Positions 28,486-37,739 of a stretch of DNA of 64,000 bases are shown one piece after another. The notes under the pieces are model-generated. The model ran no database searches. It had not been told where the DNA came from and saw nothing but the letters and a program-made list of their open reading frames with translations. The first letter of the stretch is position 1, and every line of letters begins with the position of its first letter. A program made the translations under genes and the position numbers. The DNA is from Pseudoruegeria sp. HB172150 (GTDB lineage Bacteria; Pseudomonadota; Alphaproteobacteria; Rhodobacterales; Rhodobacteraceae). The DNA is taken from positions 226,499 through 290,498 of the forward strand of contig NZ_JAATNG010000006.1 in the NCBI RefSeq assembly GCF_013184805.1, in the 5' to 3' direction.

Positions 28486-29229
28486 CTATTCCGGCGTTTG
28501 GCGGAAGCGCACCGTCGCAATGCCAGCCTCGTTTACGAAGCTGAGTTGGTCGCCGTTGCGTTCATAGCGCGCAGTGTCCGCGATGGCAGCGAGAAAGTCC
28601 GTCTCGAGCTTCATCTTGTTGTCCGGGCAGAGCATCATGGTGCCGGCGAGCGGGCTGGCCAGGGCGAAGCCGCCATCTTCAAGCTTGACCGAGCCTATTT
28701 GTCGATTGCAGCCGCCGAAGATCGCAATGCTTCCGTCTCCTGCGATGGTCATCGTCGGTGGATCCTCCGCTACCAGCATCCGGCCACCGATCTCGTAGGC
28801 GGTCCAGGTTGCACCGGTTATGCCGGAAGGAGGTTCTTCGCTGGCCATGATTTGCATCACGATGTCGACGCTGTCGGGCCCGCCGCGGGTGATCACCGGG
28901 ATGGCCGTGGTCAAGCGGAACAAGACCTGATCGCCGGAGTGAATCGCCGCAGTCACGGTATAGGTCAAACGCTGGTCGATGAGGCTGCTCTCATACGGCA
29001 GATCGACCGTGGCCGGGACGCCCCGGATATGCAGCCTTTGGGATGAGAGCTGGATCGCCGGCGCACCGGCCCGGGACGTGTCGAGCAGGTCGATTTCGAG
29101 CACCGCGTCCGGGGGCAGGGCCATGCGCTCCAGGTATCGCGCGGTTACTTCGATGGTGCGGACCTCGGCAGAGGCAGTCAGCGTCGGTAACGTCATAGCC
29201 ATGACAGACAAGGCAAGGATCTTGCGCAT
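28486..29229 (-). CDS. Exported YbaY-META domain fusion protein
   Basis: About 247 residues; ATG 29229 is preceded by GGAGG at good spacing, which rules out the longer frame to 29361. A signal peptide (LALSVMAMTLPTLTASA) is followed by a YbaY/type III pilotin-like domain (about 22-130: RYLERMALPPDAVLEIDLLD, YTVTAAIHSGDQVLFR). A META/HslJ domain (about 140-245) follows: GATWTAYEIGGRMLV, FGGCNRQIGSVKLEDGGF, GTMMLCPDNKMKLETDFL. HslJ relatives are linked to novobiocin resistance and envelope stress; here the role is unknown. Confidence 0.85.
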   Translation of the reverse strand: MRKILALSVMAMTLPTLTASAEVRTIEVTARYLERMALPPDAVLEIDLLDTSRAGAPAIQLSSQRLHIRGVPATVDLPYESSLIDQRLTYTVTAAIHSGDQVLFRLTTAIPVITRGGPDSVDIVMQIMASEEPPSGITGATWTAYEIGGRMLVAEDPPTMTIAGDGSIAIFGGCNRQIGSVKLEDGGFALASPLAGTMMLCPDNKMKLETDFLAAIADTARYERNGDQLSFVNEAGIATVRFRQTPE

Positions 29230-29401
29230 CTTTTTCCTCCGTGATGAGCGATCAGCGTCGGACCTGTGTGTAATGCTAGGCGACCCGGGTGATGCGTACC
29301 AGTAGTGGCGCAGCAGTGGCGTGTTACCGCCGACTCCGAAATGGCAATCCGCTGCTGGCATACAGCTTGACCGGTGTAGAATGACGGGTAATGGATGAAA
29401 T

Positions 29402-30136
29402 GTGCGGCTTCGGGCCGCGCGTGGTTGGGGCGAAGCGGTGGTTCAGGGTTTTCTCTCGATCCTCTTTGTGACCGGGGCATTTCTGCCCATCGCGATCGCC
29501 ATCGCATTCAGCCCCTTTACCGTGGTCGCAGTAGTCCTTGTTCAGGGTTCTCCTGAAGGACCGGCTGCCGGCCTGAGCTTTCTGTTCGGTTGGCTCTTTG
29601 GGTTGACGACGCTGACATTCCTGATGATCCTGCTTTTGGGTGGCGCTGAAAGCGAGTTCGCCATCTTTGGACCCATGATGCAGCTAGTCATCGGGGTATT
29701 GCTGCTCTGGGCGGCGTGGAAGAAATGGCGCGGCCGGCCACGCGGCGCCATCGTACCGGAGCCGCCAGGTTGGCTGAGGTCGCTGACCACCGTAACCCCC
29801 GGCCGGGCGATGGTGGTGGGCGCGATGATCGGCGGCGTGAACCCTAAGAATGTGGCACTTGCCATTGCGGGAAGTGCGATCATCGTCGGACATGAACTCT
29901 ATTCATTGGGCACAGTCGTGGCCGGAGCGGTGTTCGTGGCGCTTAGTACCGTCACCGTCTTCGGCACTGTCATGTATCGTTTGCTGGGCGGAGCGAAGGC
30001 GGAAACCTCGCTTGGCGTGGTGAAGGATTTTATGCTGCGCAACAACAACGTGATCCTGATGCTGCTTTTCCTGCTTATCGGTGTGAAGGTTCTGGGTGAC
30101 GGGCTGTCCGCACTAGCTGCGAGCGAACTCTACTGA
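29402..30136 (+). CDS. GAP/Sap-family multi-pass membrane protein
   Basis: Up to 244 residues with six hydrophobic segments (FLPIAIAIAFSPFTVVAVVL, GLSFLFGWLFGLTTLTFLMI, MQLVIGVLLLWAAWKKWRG, a central GGVNPKNVALAIAGSAII, and two at the C-terminus). The NPKN motif in the middle and the general plan match the LysE-like GAP (Sap) family, named for the mycobacterial sulfolipid-addressing protein. Transport substrate unknown. GTG 29402 and GTG 29438 are both possible starts; neither has a strong ribosome-binding site, so the first 12 residues are uncertain. Confidence 0.75.
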   Translation: MRLRAARGWGEAVVQGFLSILFVTGAFLPIAIAIAFSPFTVVAVVLVQGSPEGPAAGLSFLFGWLFGLTTLTFLMILLLGGAESEFAIFGPMMQLVIGVLLLWAAWKKWRGRPRGAIVPEPPGWLRSLTTVTPGRAMVVGAMIGGVNPKNVALAIAGSAIIVGHELYSLGTVVAGAVFVALSTVTVFGTVMYRLLGGAKAETSLGVVKDFMLRNNNVILMLLFLLIGVKVLGDGLSALAASELY

Positions 30137-30206
30137 GGGTACGGATTCGCTTTGCCCCGGCACACCGTCTGGGGTAGCGAATGGCCAATCTTTAGGGAGA
30201 CCTGCC

Positions 30207-31334
30207 ATGTCCGCTTTGCTCGATACCGTCGATCCCGATGGTCTGCTGGAGTTCTCGGTTGTCTTTACCGACCGCTCATTGAACCACATGTCCACCGCTT
30301 TCCAGAAGGTGATGCGAGACATCTCGTCGATGCTGAAGGTGGTCTATGGGGCCGACTCGGTGGCGCTGGTACCGGGTGGCGGGACCTATGCGATGGAAGC
30401 GGTGGCGCGGCAGTTCGCGACCGGCAAGAAGGCGATGGTGATCCGGAACGGCTTCTTTTCCTATCGCTGGAGCCAGATCTTCGAGATGGGGTCGATCCCG
30501 GCAGAAGAGACGGTGCTGAAGGCCCGGCGGACGGGGAATGCGGTGGATGCGCCATTCGCGCCGGCACCCATTGAAGAGGTCGAGGCGAAGATAGCCGAGT
30601 TGCGCCCGGACGTCGTGTTCGCCCCGCATGTCGAGACGGCGTCGGGGATGATCCTGCCAGACGAGTACATTCGGCGGGTCGCGGCGGCGGTCCACGAGAA
30701 CGGCGGGCTGTTCGTGCTCGATTGCATTGCATCGGGCTGTGTCTGGGTGGATATGCGGGCGGTCGGCGTGGATGTGCTGATCTCTGCCCCGCAGAAGGGC
30801 TGGTCGGCGCAGCCTTGCGCCGGGCTGGTGATGATGAACGAGGATGCAGTGGAGGCGTGCAAGTCCGCGGTATCGACCTCCTTTGCCGCCGATCTCGGCA
30901 AGTGGCTGGCGATCATGGAGGCCTATGAGGATGGCGGCCATGCATATCACGCGACGATGCCGACCGATGCGTTGCGGGTGTTCCGGGATACAATGCTGGA
31001 GACTAGGGAATATGGCTACGACAAACTGAAAGAAGCGCAGTGGGAACAAGGTCATCGAGTGCGTTCTGCGCTTGAGAAGCGTGGCGTGAAATCAGTGGCG
31101 GCTGAGGGGTTCCAGGCGCCCGGTGTGGTCGTCAGTTATACGGGCGATGCGGAGATCGCGACCGGGAAAGCCTTCGCCGCGCTGGGCGTGCAGGTCGCGG
31201 CCGGTGTGCCGCTAATGTGCGACGAAGGCCCCGAATACCGTGCGTTCAGGTTGGGCTTGTTCGGGCTCGACAAGCTTGTTGACGTTAACGCCAGCGTGGC
31301 ACGTCTGGAGGCAACGCTGGACAAGGTGATGTGA
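30207..31334 (+). CDS. Class V aminotransferase (alanine-glyoxylate aminotransferase-like)
   Basis: 375 residues, PLP fold type I. Seen: LVPGGGTYAMEAVARQF, RNGFFSYRW, PHVETASGMILPDEYI, FVLDCIASGCVWVDM (PLP-aspartate) and the Schiff-base lysine in LISAPQKGWSAQPCAGLVMM. The C-terminal FRLGLFG carries the carboxylate-binding Arg. Relatives use alanine, serine or aspartate with glyoxylate or a similar keto acid; the substrate cannot be fixed here. GGGAGA precedes the ATG. It is convergent with the DUF2244 gene. Confidence 0.85.
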   Translation: MSALLDTVDPDGLLEFSVVFTDRSLNHMSTAFQKVMRDISSMLKVVYGADSVALVPGGGTYAMEAVARQFATGKKAMVIRNGFFSYRWSQIFEMGSIPAEETVLKARRTGNAVDAPFAPAPIEEVEAKIAELRPDVVFAPHVETASGMILPDEYIRRVAAAVHENGGLFVLDCIASGCVWVDMRAVGVDVLISAPQKGWSAQPCAGLVMMNEDAVEACKSAVSTSFAADLGKWLAIMEAYEDGGHAYHATMPTDALRVFRDTMLETREYGYDKLKEAQWEQGHRVRSALEKRGVKSVAAEGFQAPGVVVSYTGDAEIATGKAFAALGVQVAAGVPLMCDEGPEYRAFRLGLFGLDKLVDVNASVARLEATLDKVM

Positions 31335-31366
31335 TCAGTATTTCGCGCCGCAACGCGACTGTCATG

Positions 31367-31885
31367 TCAGCGCGGCCGCAGGCCGAGGCGGGCGAGTCTG
31401 TCAGTCAGGTCGGTGTATAGGCTGATGCGCTCCTCGGGGCTGAGGAAAGCACCGATTTCCACCATCCGGCCCGAACCTTCGAGCGTCAGGTAGTTTTCCA
31501 CCGGGCCCCCTGATTCATGCAGCTTAACGCGAACCCAATAGGGGTTGGCCTGCCAGCTTTTCTCGGTGCCGCTGGGTTCCCGGCGCACCACCTCGATATG
31601 ATCCTGGTCGAGCAACAGGTCCTCACGCAAAGAACCGTCACGCCACGAACGCCGGATCAGGTACCATGTAAGCGCCAGGGTGCCCATCAGGAACGGCAGT
31701 AGTCCCCAGAGCACGGGCGATCCAAGTACCGCAAAGAGCGGGACCAGCAACAGCAGGAAAGTGATGCTGAAAAAGGTCACGAATCCCTCAGGCGAGAGGG
31801 AGCGGTGTGGCCACAGCATCAGATGCCAGCCAATGACGGCATCGTTGGTGCCGGAGGCGGCAACGGTGTCCCATTTGTACGGCAT
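31367..31885 (-). CDS. DUF2244 membrane protein
   Basis: 172 residues. MLWPHRSLSPEGFVTFF starts the family signature and is followed by two close hydrophobic stretches (ITFLLLLVPLFAVLGSPVLW and LLPFLMGTLALTWYLI). A cytoplasmic C-terminal domain follows (LREDLLLDQDHIEVVRREPSG, ANPYWVRVKLHESGGPVENY). In many alphaproteobacteria the gene lies near cytochrome c oxidase genes, as here with ctaD 0.8 kb away. A role in oxidase assembly is often suspected but not established to my knowledge. Confidence 0.88.
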   Translation of the reverse strand: MPYKWDTVAASGTNDAVIGWHLMLWPHRSLSPEGFVTFFSITFLLLLVPLFAVLGSPVLWGLLPFLMGTLALTWYLIRRSWRDGSLREDLLLDQDHIEVVRREPSGTEKSWQANPYWVRVKLHESGGPVENYLTLEGSGRMVEIGAFLSPEERISLYTDLTDRLARLGLRPR

Positions 31886-32117
31886 GTGTGACTCAGTTGT
31901 CCGACTGAAGCGTCGGATGGGAATCTGCGGCGTTCAGCCAGGCTTGTCCAGAGGCCAGCCGGCAAGGTGGCAAACACTCTGATTGGTGGCTAGATCTGCC
32001 TGCAAGCACGGAAACGTTATGCCCCGGAGCCGGGTTCTGGCGTCGTTGCCTTGTCGCAGGCCACATTTGTCTGTGATGGTCGACTTGTGAGGCTTCAGTA
32101 ACCGAAGAGGATTCACC

Positions 32118-32561
32118 ATGAAGGCAAGGCAAATCGCGTTTATCGCACTGACAGCGGCCGTATATTCGGCAAGTGCCGCTGCCGAGCCTTTGGAACAGAG
32201 TTGCCGGATTCTCGACGTGGTTGGCAACAACCGGGCCGGAATGGTCAATGAGCTGGTCGAGGAGATCTCGACGCGCTGGCCTCAGTCAAATCGGGATGGT
32301 GCGCAGCAGAATTTCGCGAAGCTTCTGGAAGAGCAGGTGTTTTCGGGGGGAACCGTCTACCAGATCGCGAAACTAGGCGACGACGTCGAGGAGCACCTGA
32401 TCCTGCTTCGGCTGAAACTGGGGGAGATTGCCGGCATACGCCTGCTTTACGAGTGGAGCCCGGACGGGATGGCTGTGACGAACCTCGAGTTCAAGCGCAA
32501 GTTCGTGGAGTATGCTGAACGCCCGTTTCTGCAAGAGCCGGTCGCGCTGGATTGCCCGTGA
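32118..32561 (+). CDS. Secreted protein of unknown function (147 aa)
   Basis: A signal peptide (AFIALTAAVYSASAAAE) is followed by about 120 soluble residues with one cysteine near each end (QSCRILDVVGNN, VALDCP), which could form a disulfide in the periplasm. The middle is helical and charged (AQQNFAKLLEEQVF, DDVEEHLILLRLKLGEIAG). I do not recognise a family. It ends before a strong bidirectional terminator shared with ctaD. Confidence 0.72.
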   Translation: MKARQIAFIALTAAVYSASAAAEPLEQSCRILDVVGNNRAGMVNELVEEISTRWPQSNRDGAQQNFAKLLEEQVFSGGTVYQIAKLGDDVEEHLILLRLKLGEIAGIRLLYEWSPDGMAVTNLEFKRKFVEYAERPFLQEPVALDCP

Positions 32562-32603
32562 GATAGGCCCAGAAACTCTACGTTCATGCCAGACTGAAGA
32601 AAG

Positions 32604-32639
32604 AAAAGCCCGGGAAGCGAACCGCATCCCGGGCTTTTT
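32604..32639. terminator. Bidirectional rho-independent terminator
   Basis: AAAAGCCCGGGA and TCCCGGGCTTTT form a 12-bp stem around an 11-base loop. The A run on one side and T run on the other let it serve both the secreted-protein gene (rightward) and ctaD (leftward). Confidence 0.88.
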
Positions 32640-32662
32640 AGTCCTGCCGGATGACAGCAGAT

Positions 32663-34333
32663 TTAGTGGGCGTGGCCCTTATCCCAGTCGCTCTGCTTCG
32701 GGAGCGTCTCGAACGTGTGCTCCGGAGGCGGCGAGGGCAGGGTCCATTCCAAGGTGTCCGCGTACTCGTTCCAGTAGTTATTCTGGTTCACCTTGGCGCC
32801 ACGGGTCAGTGTGTAGAACACGATTCCGATGAAGAACAGGAAGGATGCGAAGGAGATAAAGGCGCCGATCGACGAGATATGGTTCCAGAACGCGAATGCC
32901 TCCGGATAGTCGATGTAGCGGCGCGGCATCCCCTGACGTCCGAGGAAGTGCTGCGGGAAAAACGTGATGTTCACGCCGATGAAGAAGGTCCAGAAGTGGA
33001 TCTTGCCAGCGAGTTCCGGGTACTGACGGCCGGACATTTTACCGATGTAGTAATAGATGCCGGCGAAGATTGCCATTACCGCACCAATCGACATCACGTA
33101 GTGGAAGTGCGCCACGACGTAGTAGGTGTCGTGATAGGCGCGGTCGATGGGAGCCTGGCTCAGCACGATGCCGGTCACGCCGCCGAGCGTGAACAGGAAG
33201 ATGAAGCCAAATGCGAAGAGCATCGGCGTCTTGAACTCGACCGATCCGCCCCACATCGTCGCGATCCACGAGAAGATCTTGATACCAGTCGGTACCGCGA
33301 TGACCATGGTGGCGAGCATGAAGTAGCTTTGCTGGCTGAGCGTCATGCCGACAGTGTACATGTGGTGCGCCCAGACAACGAAGCCCAGGGCGCCGATGGC
33401 GATCATCGCCCAGACCATCGGCAGGTAGCCAAAGACAGGCTTGCGGCTGAACGTGGCAACGACATGGCTGATGATGCCGAATCCGGGAACGATCACGATA
33501 TACACTTCCGGGTGGCCGAAAAACCACAGGATGTGCTGGTAAAGCACCGGGTCGCCGCCGCCGGCGGCGTCGAAGAAGGTGGTGCCGAAGTTCCGGTCGG
33601 TTAGCAGCATGGTAATCGCACCGGCCAGAACGGGCAGGGAAAGCAGGATCAGCCATGCGGTGACGAAGATCGACCATGCGAACAGCGGAACCTTGAACAG
33701 CGTCATGCCCGGGGCGCGCATGTTCAGGAAGGTGGTGATCATGTTGATCGCGCCGAGGATCGACGAGGCACCGGAGAGGTGCACGGCGAAGATCGCGAGG
33801 TCGGTGGAGAAGCCGCCTTCGGATGTGGAAAGCGGCGGATACAGCACCCAGCCGATGCCCGAACCGGCTTGTCCGTCGCCGCCGGGCGAGAACACTGACG
33901 CAATGGCCAGCGAGGTGCCGGCGACGAACAGCCAATACGACAAGTTGTTCATTCGCGGGAATGCCATGTCCGGTGCACCGATCTGCAGCGGCATGAAATA
34001 GTTTCCGAAGCCGCCGAACAGGGCCGGGATGACCACGAAGAACATCATCAAGATGCCGTGGCCGGTGATCAGCACGTTCCAGAGATGACCGTTAGGGGTA
34101 CATTCCGCCGAGGAGGCGATGAAACGCATGCCTTCCTGACACATGAACTGCACACCGGGGTTCATCAGTTCCATCCGCATGTAAACGGTGAAGAGAACCG
34201 AGATGAAGCCGAAGGCGGCGGCGGTAAAGAGGTAAAGGATCCCGATGTCTTTGTGGTTCGTGGACATGAACCACCGGACAAAGAAGCTCCGGTTGTCCTC
34301 GTGTTCGTGGCCATGGATGGCGGCGTCGGCCAT
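32663..34333 (-). CDS. ctaD: Cytochrome c oxidase subunit I (aa3 type)
   Basis: About 556 residues with 12 membrane helices. [16 protein letters not shown] starts the core; [20 protein letters not shown], the CuB/Tyr motif [18 protein letters not shown], the HHMYTVGM pair and the heme-ligand segment [13 protein letters not shown] are intact. It reduces O2 and pumps protons (K- and D-channel segments are present). The start is ATG 34333, preceded by GGAGG; the frame to 34450 is an extension. Subunits II and III are not next to it, which is common in Rhodobacteraceae. Confidence 0.97.
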   Translation of the reverse strand: MADAAIHGHEHEDNRSFFVRWFMSTNHKDIGILYLFTAAAFGFISVLFTVYMRMELMNPGVQFMCQEGMRFIASSAECTPNGHLWNVLITGHGILMMFFVVIPALFGGFGNYFMPLQIGAPDMAFPRMNNLSYWLFVAGTSLAIASVFSPGGDGQAGSGIGWVLYPPLSTSEGGFSTDLAIFAVHLSGASSILGAINMITTFLNMRAPGMTLFKVPLFAWSIFVTAWLILLSLPVLAGAITMLLTDRNFGTTFFDAAGGGDPVLYQHILWFFGHPEVYIVIVPGFGIISHVVATFSRKPVFGYLPMVWAMIAIGALGFVVWAHHMYTVGMTLSQQSYFMLATMVIAVPTGIKIFSWIATMWGGSVEFKTPMLFAFGFIFLFTLGGVTGIVLSQAPIDRAYHDTYYVVAHFHYVMSIGAVMAIFAGIYYYIGKMSGRQYPELAGKIHFWTFFIGVNITFFPQHFLGRQGMPRRYIDYPEAFAFWNHISSIGAFISFASFLFFIGIVFYTLTRGAKVNQNNYWNEYADTLEWTLPSPPPEHTFETLPKQSDWDKGHAH

Positions 34334-34535
34334 ACGTGCCTCCTGCTTTCCCGTTAGACTGTTATCGGACGTAGTCCGAGTCGCCTCGGATCGCCTGATT
34401 TGAATGCGTTTTAGTATCCGCGGCGGCGCGGGGCAATCAGTGATCCGCAAGAATGACGATCAGATTGTCGCAGGCGGTGCGGGATTTGACTTGAGTCATG
34501 GACGACAGGTTTGGGCGACACGGATGGCGTTGGCG

Positions 34536-34571
34536 AAAAAAAAGGCGCCCGCGGCCTGTGGCCGGGGCGCC
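34536..34571 (-). terminator. Leftward terminator after the 26-aa gene
   Basis: Read on the minus strand: GGCGCCCCGGCC, loop ACA, GGCCGCGGGCGCC (one bulged base), then eight Ts. It lies 58 bp beyond the stop of the small peptide gene and upstream of ctaD, so it separates the two. Confidence 0.88.
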
Positions 34572-34628
34572 AGTTCAAGGGACAGTTCGGGCGGCCAAAG
34601 GGGATGAGGCGCCCGAGGCAGCAGCCGT

Positions 34629-34709
34629 CTAGCTGGTGATCGTGATAAGGGGAACGATCAGAAACATTCCCAGCCCGACCATCGTCAGGAAGAGCGATTG
34701 TACGGACAT
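34629..34709 (-). CDS. 26-residue single-span membrane peptide
   Basis: A complete small gene: GGAGG, 8-base spacer, ATG, 26 codons, TAG, then a strong terminator. The peptide starts MSVQSLFLTMVGLGMF and continues with a hydrophobic stretch ending LITITS, enough for one membrane helix with almost no soluble part. It lies between ctaD and lipB on their strand. It resembles in size and style the tiny accessory subunits of respiratory complexes (CydX, CcoM-like), but I see no direct homology. The combination of Shine-Dalgarno and its own terminator makes it a likely real gene. Confidence 0.68.
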   Translation of the reverse strand: MSVQSLFLTMVGLGMFLIVPLITITS

Positions 34710-34806
34710 GAGGTGCACCTCCAGTTAGGCAGCTTCGATGCACAAACGTTGTACTGTGTGTTAAGGTTCCGTGAAAATTCAGGAATTCCCGCCCGTATGG
34801 AATTCC

Positions 34807-35472
34807 TTACCCAACGTCATCTGGATTCGGGAAAATCTGCGGGAATGTCAGCTTCAATGCATTGTCCAGATCCGGCATGGTTACCGGCAGGCCGAGATCG
34901 ACCAGAGACGAGACACCATGCCCGGTTACGCCGCAGGGTACTATGCCGTCGAAATGGGAAAGGTCAGGTTCGACATTTATCGATATCCCGTGAAAACTGA
35001 CCCACTTCCGCAGGCGAATGCCAATCGCGGCAACCTTGTCCTCACGTGGGCTGCCGTCGGGTAGCGACGGCTTTTCGGGGCGCGTAACCCAGACGCCGAC
35101 GCGACCGTCGCGAATTTCGCCCGTCACGTTGAATCGATCCAGAGTGGAAATTACCCATTTTTCAAGATCTTGAACGAATTTTCTCACGTCGTGCCCGCGC
35201 CTGCCGACATTCAACATGACGTAGACCACCCGTTGTCCTGGACCGTGGTAGGTGAATTGCCCGCCGCGGCGCGTCTCGAACACGGGAAACCTGTGAGGGT
35301 CTTTCAGATCCTCGGCTTTTGCCGAGGTGCCGGCTGTGTAAAGCGGTGGGTGCTCGACCAGCCAAATGGCCTCGTCCGCAGTCCCGGAAGCGATCGCTGC
35401 GGCGCGGTCTTCCATCACGGCTACGGCGTGGTCGTAATCCGTCAAGCCGTCGGAGATGATCCAATCCACCAT
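34807..35472 (-). CDS. lipB: Octanoyltransferase
   Basis: About 222 residues. [36 protein letters not shown], the lysine segment [19 protein letters not shown] and the catalytic cysteine in FDGIVPCGV are all in place. It moves octanoyl groups from acyl carrier protein to lipoyl domains. I start it at ATG 35472; homology begins at MVDWIISDG and the frame to 35550 adds unrelated sequence. It diverges from the peptidoglycan-binding gene on its right. Confidence 0.96.
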   Translation of the reverse strand: MVDWIISDGLTDYDHAVAVMEDRAAAIASGTADEAIWLVEHPPLYTAGTSAKAEDLKDPHRFPVFETRRGGQFTYHGPGQRVVYVMLNVGRRGHDVRKFVQDLEKWVISTLDRFNVTGEIRDGRVGVWVTRPEKPSLPDGSPREDKVAAIGIRLRKWVSFHGISINVEPDLSHFDGIVPCGVTGHGVSSLVDLGLPVTMPDLDNALKLTFPQIFPNPDDVG

Positions 35473-35622
35473 GATAGGGGTTTCAGCCAAATGATGGCCA
35501 ATGTCCAGCCGGGCCAAATAGCCCACAGACCCGGAAACCCTTTGAACCAAAAAGCGTAGGCAACCGACACACTTGTGATACAGTCGGTGCAGAGCCGATT
35601 ATTTTCAGCCCTGGAGAGGTCC

Positions 35623-36915
35623 ATGTTTAAGAAGAAACTTGTCGCGCTTACCGCGACTGCTGCTGTGCTTGCTGCCCCTGCCCACCGTGCCGCTGCCGAT
35701 GTCGGTGACGCGCTTCTGGGTGGGATCGTCGGGGGTGTGGTCACTGGTGTGATCATCAATGAAGCGAACAAGAACAAGCCGCGACCAACGAAGCGGGTTT
35801 ACGTGACGCCCCGTCCCGACTCGCCGGCTCGCGCCGCAAATCGCGTGACACAAACGTCGCTGAACTACTTCGGGTTCAACGCTGGCGGCGCCGACGGCGT
35901 GTTCGGCCCGCAGACCGCTCGGGCCGTGAGCAGCTATCAGGCGTTCTTGCAATTCCCGGTGACCGGTCAGCTGACGCCGTTCCAGCGCGAGGTGCTTGTC
36001 GGCGCGTACAACCGTGGGCAAGTCGGCGACTATGCAACGATGCAGTTGGTCTCCACCGATCCGATGGGTGCCCGTGCCTTGCTGATCGCACAGCGAGACA
36101 TGATGACAGGCAAACCGCCTGCTTCGGGCGGCGGTGCGCCTGTTACAACGATGGCCTCGGCCGAATCCGATGCCCCGCCAGCGGCGGAAGCACCGGCAAC
36201 GCCGGAAACACCACCGCTTGTCGGTTTGCCGGTGATCCCGGTTCCGACAGGGAACGGCCAGCTGGCCGCGTTCTGCTCCAGCCCGACCGTGACCGGCCCG
36301 CGGATAACCCCTGTGTCGATGACGGATCCGAAGCCGGCGCTGGAGCAGGTGTTCTGCGGTGCTCGGGCTGAAGCAATCGATGACTCGACAGGGCTGGCCA
36401 ACTCCGTTCAGGGCGTGACCCTAGCCGATATCGAAGCGCAGTGCGAACAGCTGGGTCCTGTGATGGCCAGCTATGTAACGTCGCTCTATGGCAAGCCGCG
36501 TGCCGACGTGATCGGGGATGTCACAGGCTTCGTTTCGTCGAGCGGTACCGATTCTGCGCAACTGGCCTCTACAGCCAAGATCTGCCTTGGGATAGGGTAC
36601 CGGAAGGATAACATGAACGTGGCGCTGGGCTCCGGCCTGCTGCTTGTCGCGCTGGGCCAGCCGGCCTATGGCGAGTTGATGGGTCATCACCTGTACCATG
36701 GGTTCGGCACTGCGGCGAACCAGGATCGCGCGATGGACTGGCTCATCTGGACTACGGATGAACTCGCCAATGGCGCGACCCCGGTTTTCGGGGATGGCGC
36801 TCGCACGGAGCTTGTGGACGAGGCCGTCTATCGCCTGAATGGCGGAGCACCCGCATCTGCCGCGAAATCCACGTCTACCAAGGGCAAACTGCCGGTCGTC
36901 CAGACCAACAACTAA
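35623..36915 (+). CDS. Exported peptidoglycan-binding-domain protein
   Basis: About 430 residues; ATG 35623 has GGAGAGG upstream. A signal peptide (LVALTATAAVLAAPAHRAAAD) is followed by a glycine-zipper-like stretch (LLGGIVGGVVTGVIINE). A PG_binding_1 repeat lies at about 75-130 (TQTSLNYFGFNAGGADGVFG, AVSSYQAFLQFPVTGQLT). A low-complexity Ala/Pro linker comes next (APPAAEAPATPETPP shown in part from the DNA at 36,160-36,215), then a cysteine-bearing C-terminal domain of unknown type. It shares the peptidoglycan-binding theme with the protein at 8439-10199. It has its own terminator. Confidence 0.82.
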   Translation: MFKKKLVALTATAAVLAAPAHRAAADVGDALLGGIVGGVVTGVIINEANKNKPRPTKRVYVTPRPDSPARAANRVTQTSLNYFGFNAGGADGVFGPQTARAVSSYQAFLQFPVTGQLTPFQREVLVGAYNRGQVGDYATMQLVSTDPMGARALLIAQRDMMTGKPPASGGGAPVTTMASAESDAPPAAEAPATPETPPLVGLPVIPVPTGNGQLAAFCSSPTVTGPRITPVSMTDPKPALEQVFCGARAEAIDDSTGLANSVQGVTLADIEAQCEQLGPVMASYVTSLYGKPRADVIGDVTGFVSSSGTDSAQLASTAKICLGIGYRKDNMNVALGSGLLLVALGQPAYGELMGHHLYHGFGTAANQDRAMDWLIWTTDELANGATPVFGDGARTELVDEAVYRLNGGAPASAAKSTSTKGKLPVVQTNN

Positions 36916-36934
36916 GCCTATTTAGTAACAGAAG

Positions 36935-36967
36935 AACCCGGGCCGCGCGTCGGCCCGGGTTTCTTTT
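36935..36967 (+). terminator. Rho-independent terminator
   Basis: AACCCGGGCCG pairs with CGGCCCGGGTT around CGCGT, followed by a T-rich run (TCTTTTT). It lies 20 bp past the stop of the peptidoglycan-binding protein gene. Confidence 0.9.
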
Positions 36968-37036
36968 TGCGCATGCGAAAATCGGGCTTCACATCGCCTG
37001 TCGGCTCGTTTAAGACCCGCGCACCAATTCAAGTGT

Positions 37037-37123
37037 GCGGTCGTGGCGGAATTGGTAGACGCGCAGCGTTGAGGTCGCTGTGGGGTAACTCCCGTGGAAG
37101 TTCGAGTCTTCTCGACCGCACCA
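37037..37123 (+). tRNA. tRNA-Leu (anticodon GAG)
   Basis: 87 bases including the encoded CCA. The acceptor GCGGTCG pairs with CGACCGC; the anticodon stem CAGCG/CGCTG encloses TTGAGGT, giving GAG at 37071-37073. A long variable arm (TGGGGTAACTCCCGT) and a TTCGAGT T-loop are as expected for a class II tRNA-Leu. Its 3' end marks the start of the accessory island, a usual integration site. Confidence 0.97.
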
Positions 37124-37332
37124 ATGTATTAGCTAAGTGTCTAATATATAAAGAATATTTCAAGCGTGGGAAATTTGGCCCCCCTTTTAGCCCCCCTTCC
37201 GAAGGGCGATTGTACGGACAGCAATGAGCATCAATGGCTAGTAAGCGAGTCGCCAACGCTCTATCGTTTCTTGGCCTGGGTATTGTCGTAACCTAGGGCA
37301 TCGCGATGCTCTTCAATCATGGAGAGATCGCG

Positions 37333-37518
37333 ATGAGGATCTTGTCAAAGCACCAGCTGAAGGAGTTGGTCCTGTACTCGCCGCAGCACATCGCACGCCT
37401 GGAGAAGGCAGGGAAATTCCCTAGGAGAATTATCCTTGGCCCCAACAGGGTGGGATGGGTCGAAGACGAAGTCCTAGACTGGCTTCAGACGCGGCTGGAT
37501 AGCAGAGAGACGACCTGA
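37333..37518 (+). CDS. AlpA/Cox-like phage-type DNA-binding regulator
   Basis: 61 residues: LSKHQLKELVLYSPQHIARL, then EKAGKFPRRIILGPNRVGW and VEDEVLDWLQTRL. This is the AlpA/MerR-like winged helix that acts as excisionase or integrase activator in prophages and integrative islands. ATG 37333 follows GGAGAG; the frame also allows an earlier ATG at 37306. No integrase gene is adjacent; the 200 bp between the tRNA and alpA code for nothing recognisable. Confidence 0.88.
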   Translation: MRILSKHQLKELVLYSPQHIARLEKAGKFPRRIILGPNRVGWVEDEVLDWLQTRLDSRETT

Positions 37519-37739
37519 CCGACACTCCCTGAGTGGGAGTAAGGGCGGCCCAGCGTGCACAGCTTGGCCGCCCGACAATTCCGGCCCAAAGCCGACCTTG
37601 GGGCCGCGAGACAACGCCGCGGCGCAGCTTCACCGAAGCAGTCGTTCGCGCGTCGCGCAGCATTTTCCAAGGGCCAAGGTCCGCTGAGCGGACAAAGTGA
37701 ATATTGCTTCCGGCTGGCAACACGGGCTAAGAAACGCAC

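Noticed and set aside
37029..37256. Minus-strand frame covering the tRNA-Leu
   Set aside because: Its LVRSRRLELPREL-type sequence is the usual artefact of translating a tRNA-Leu antisense.
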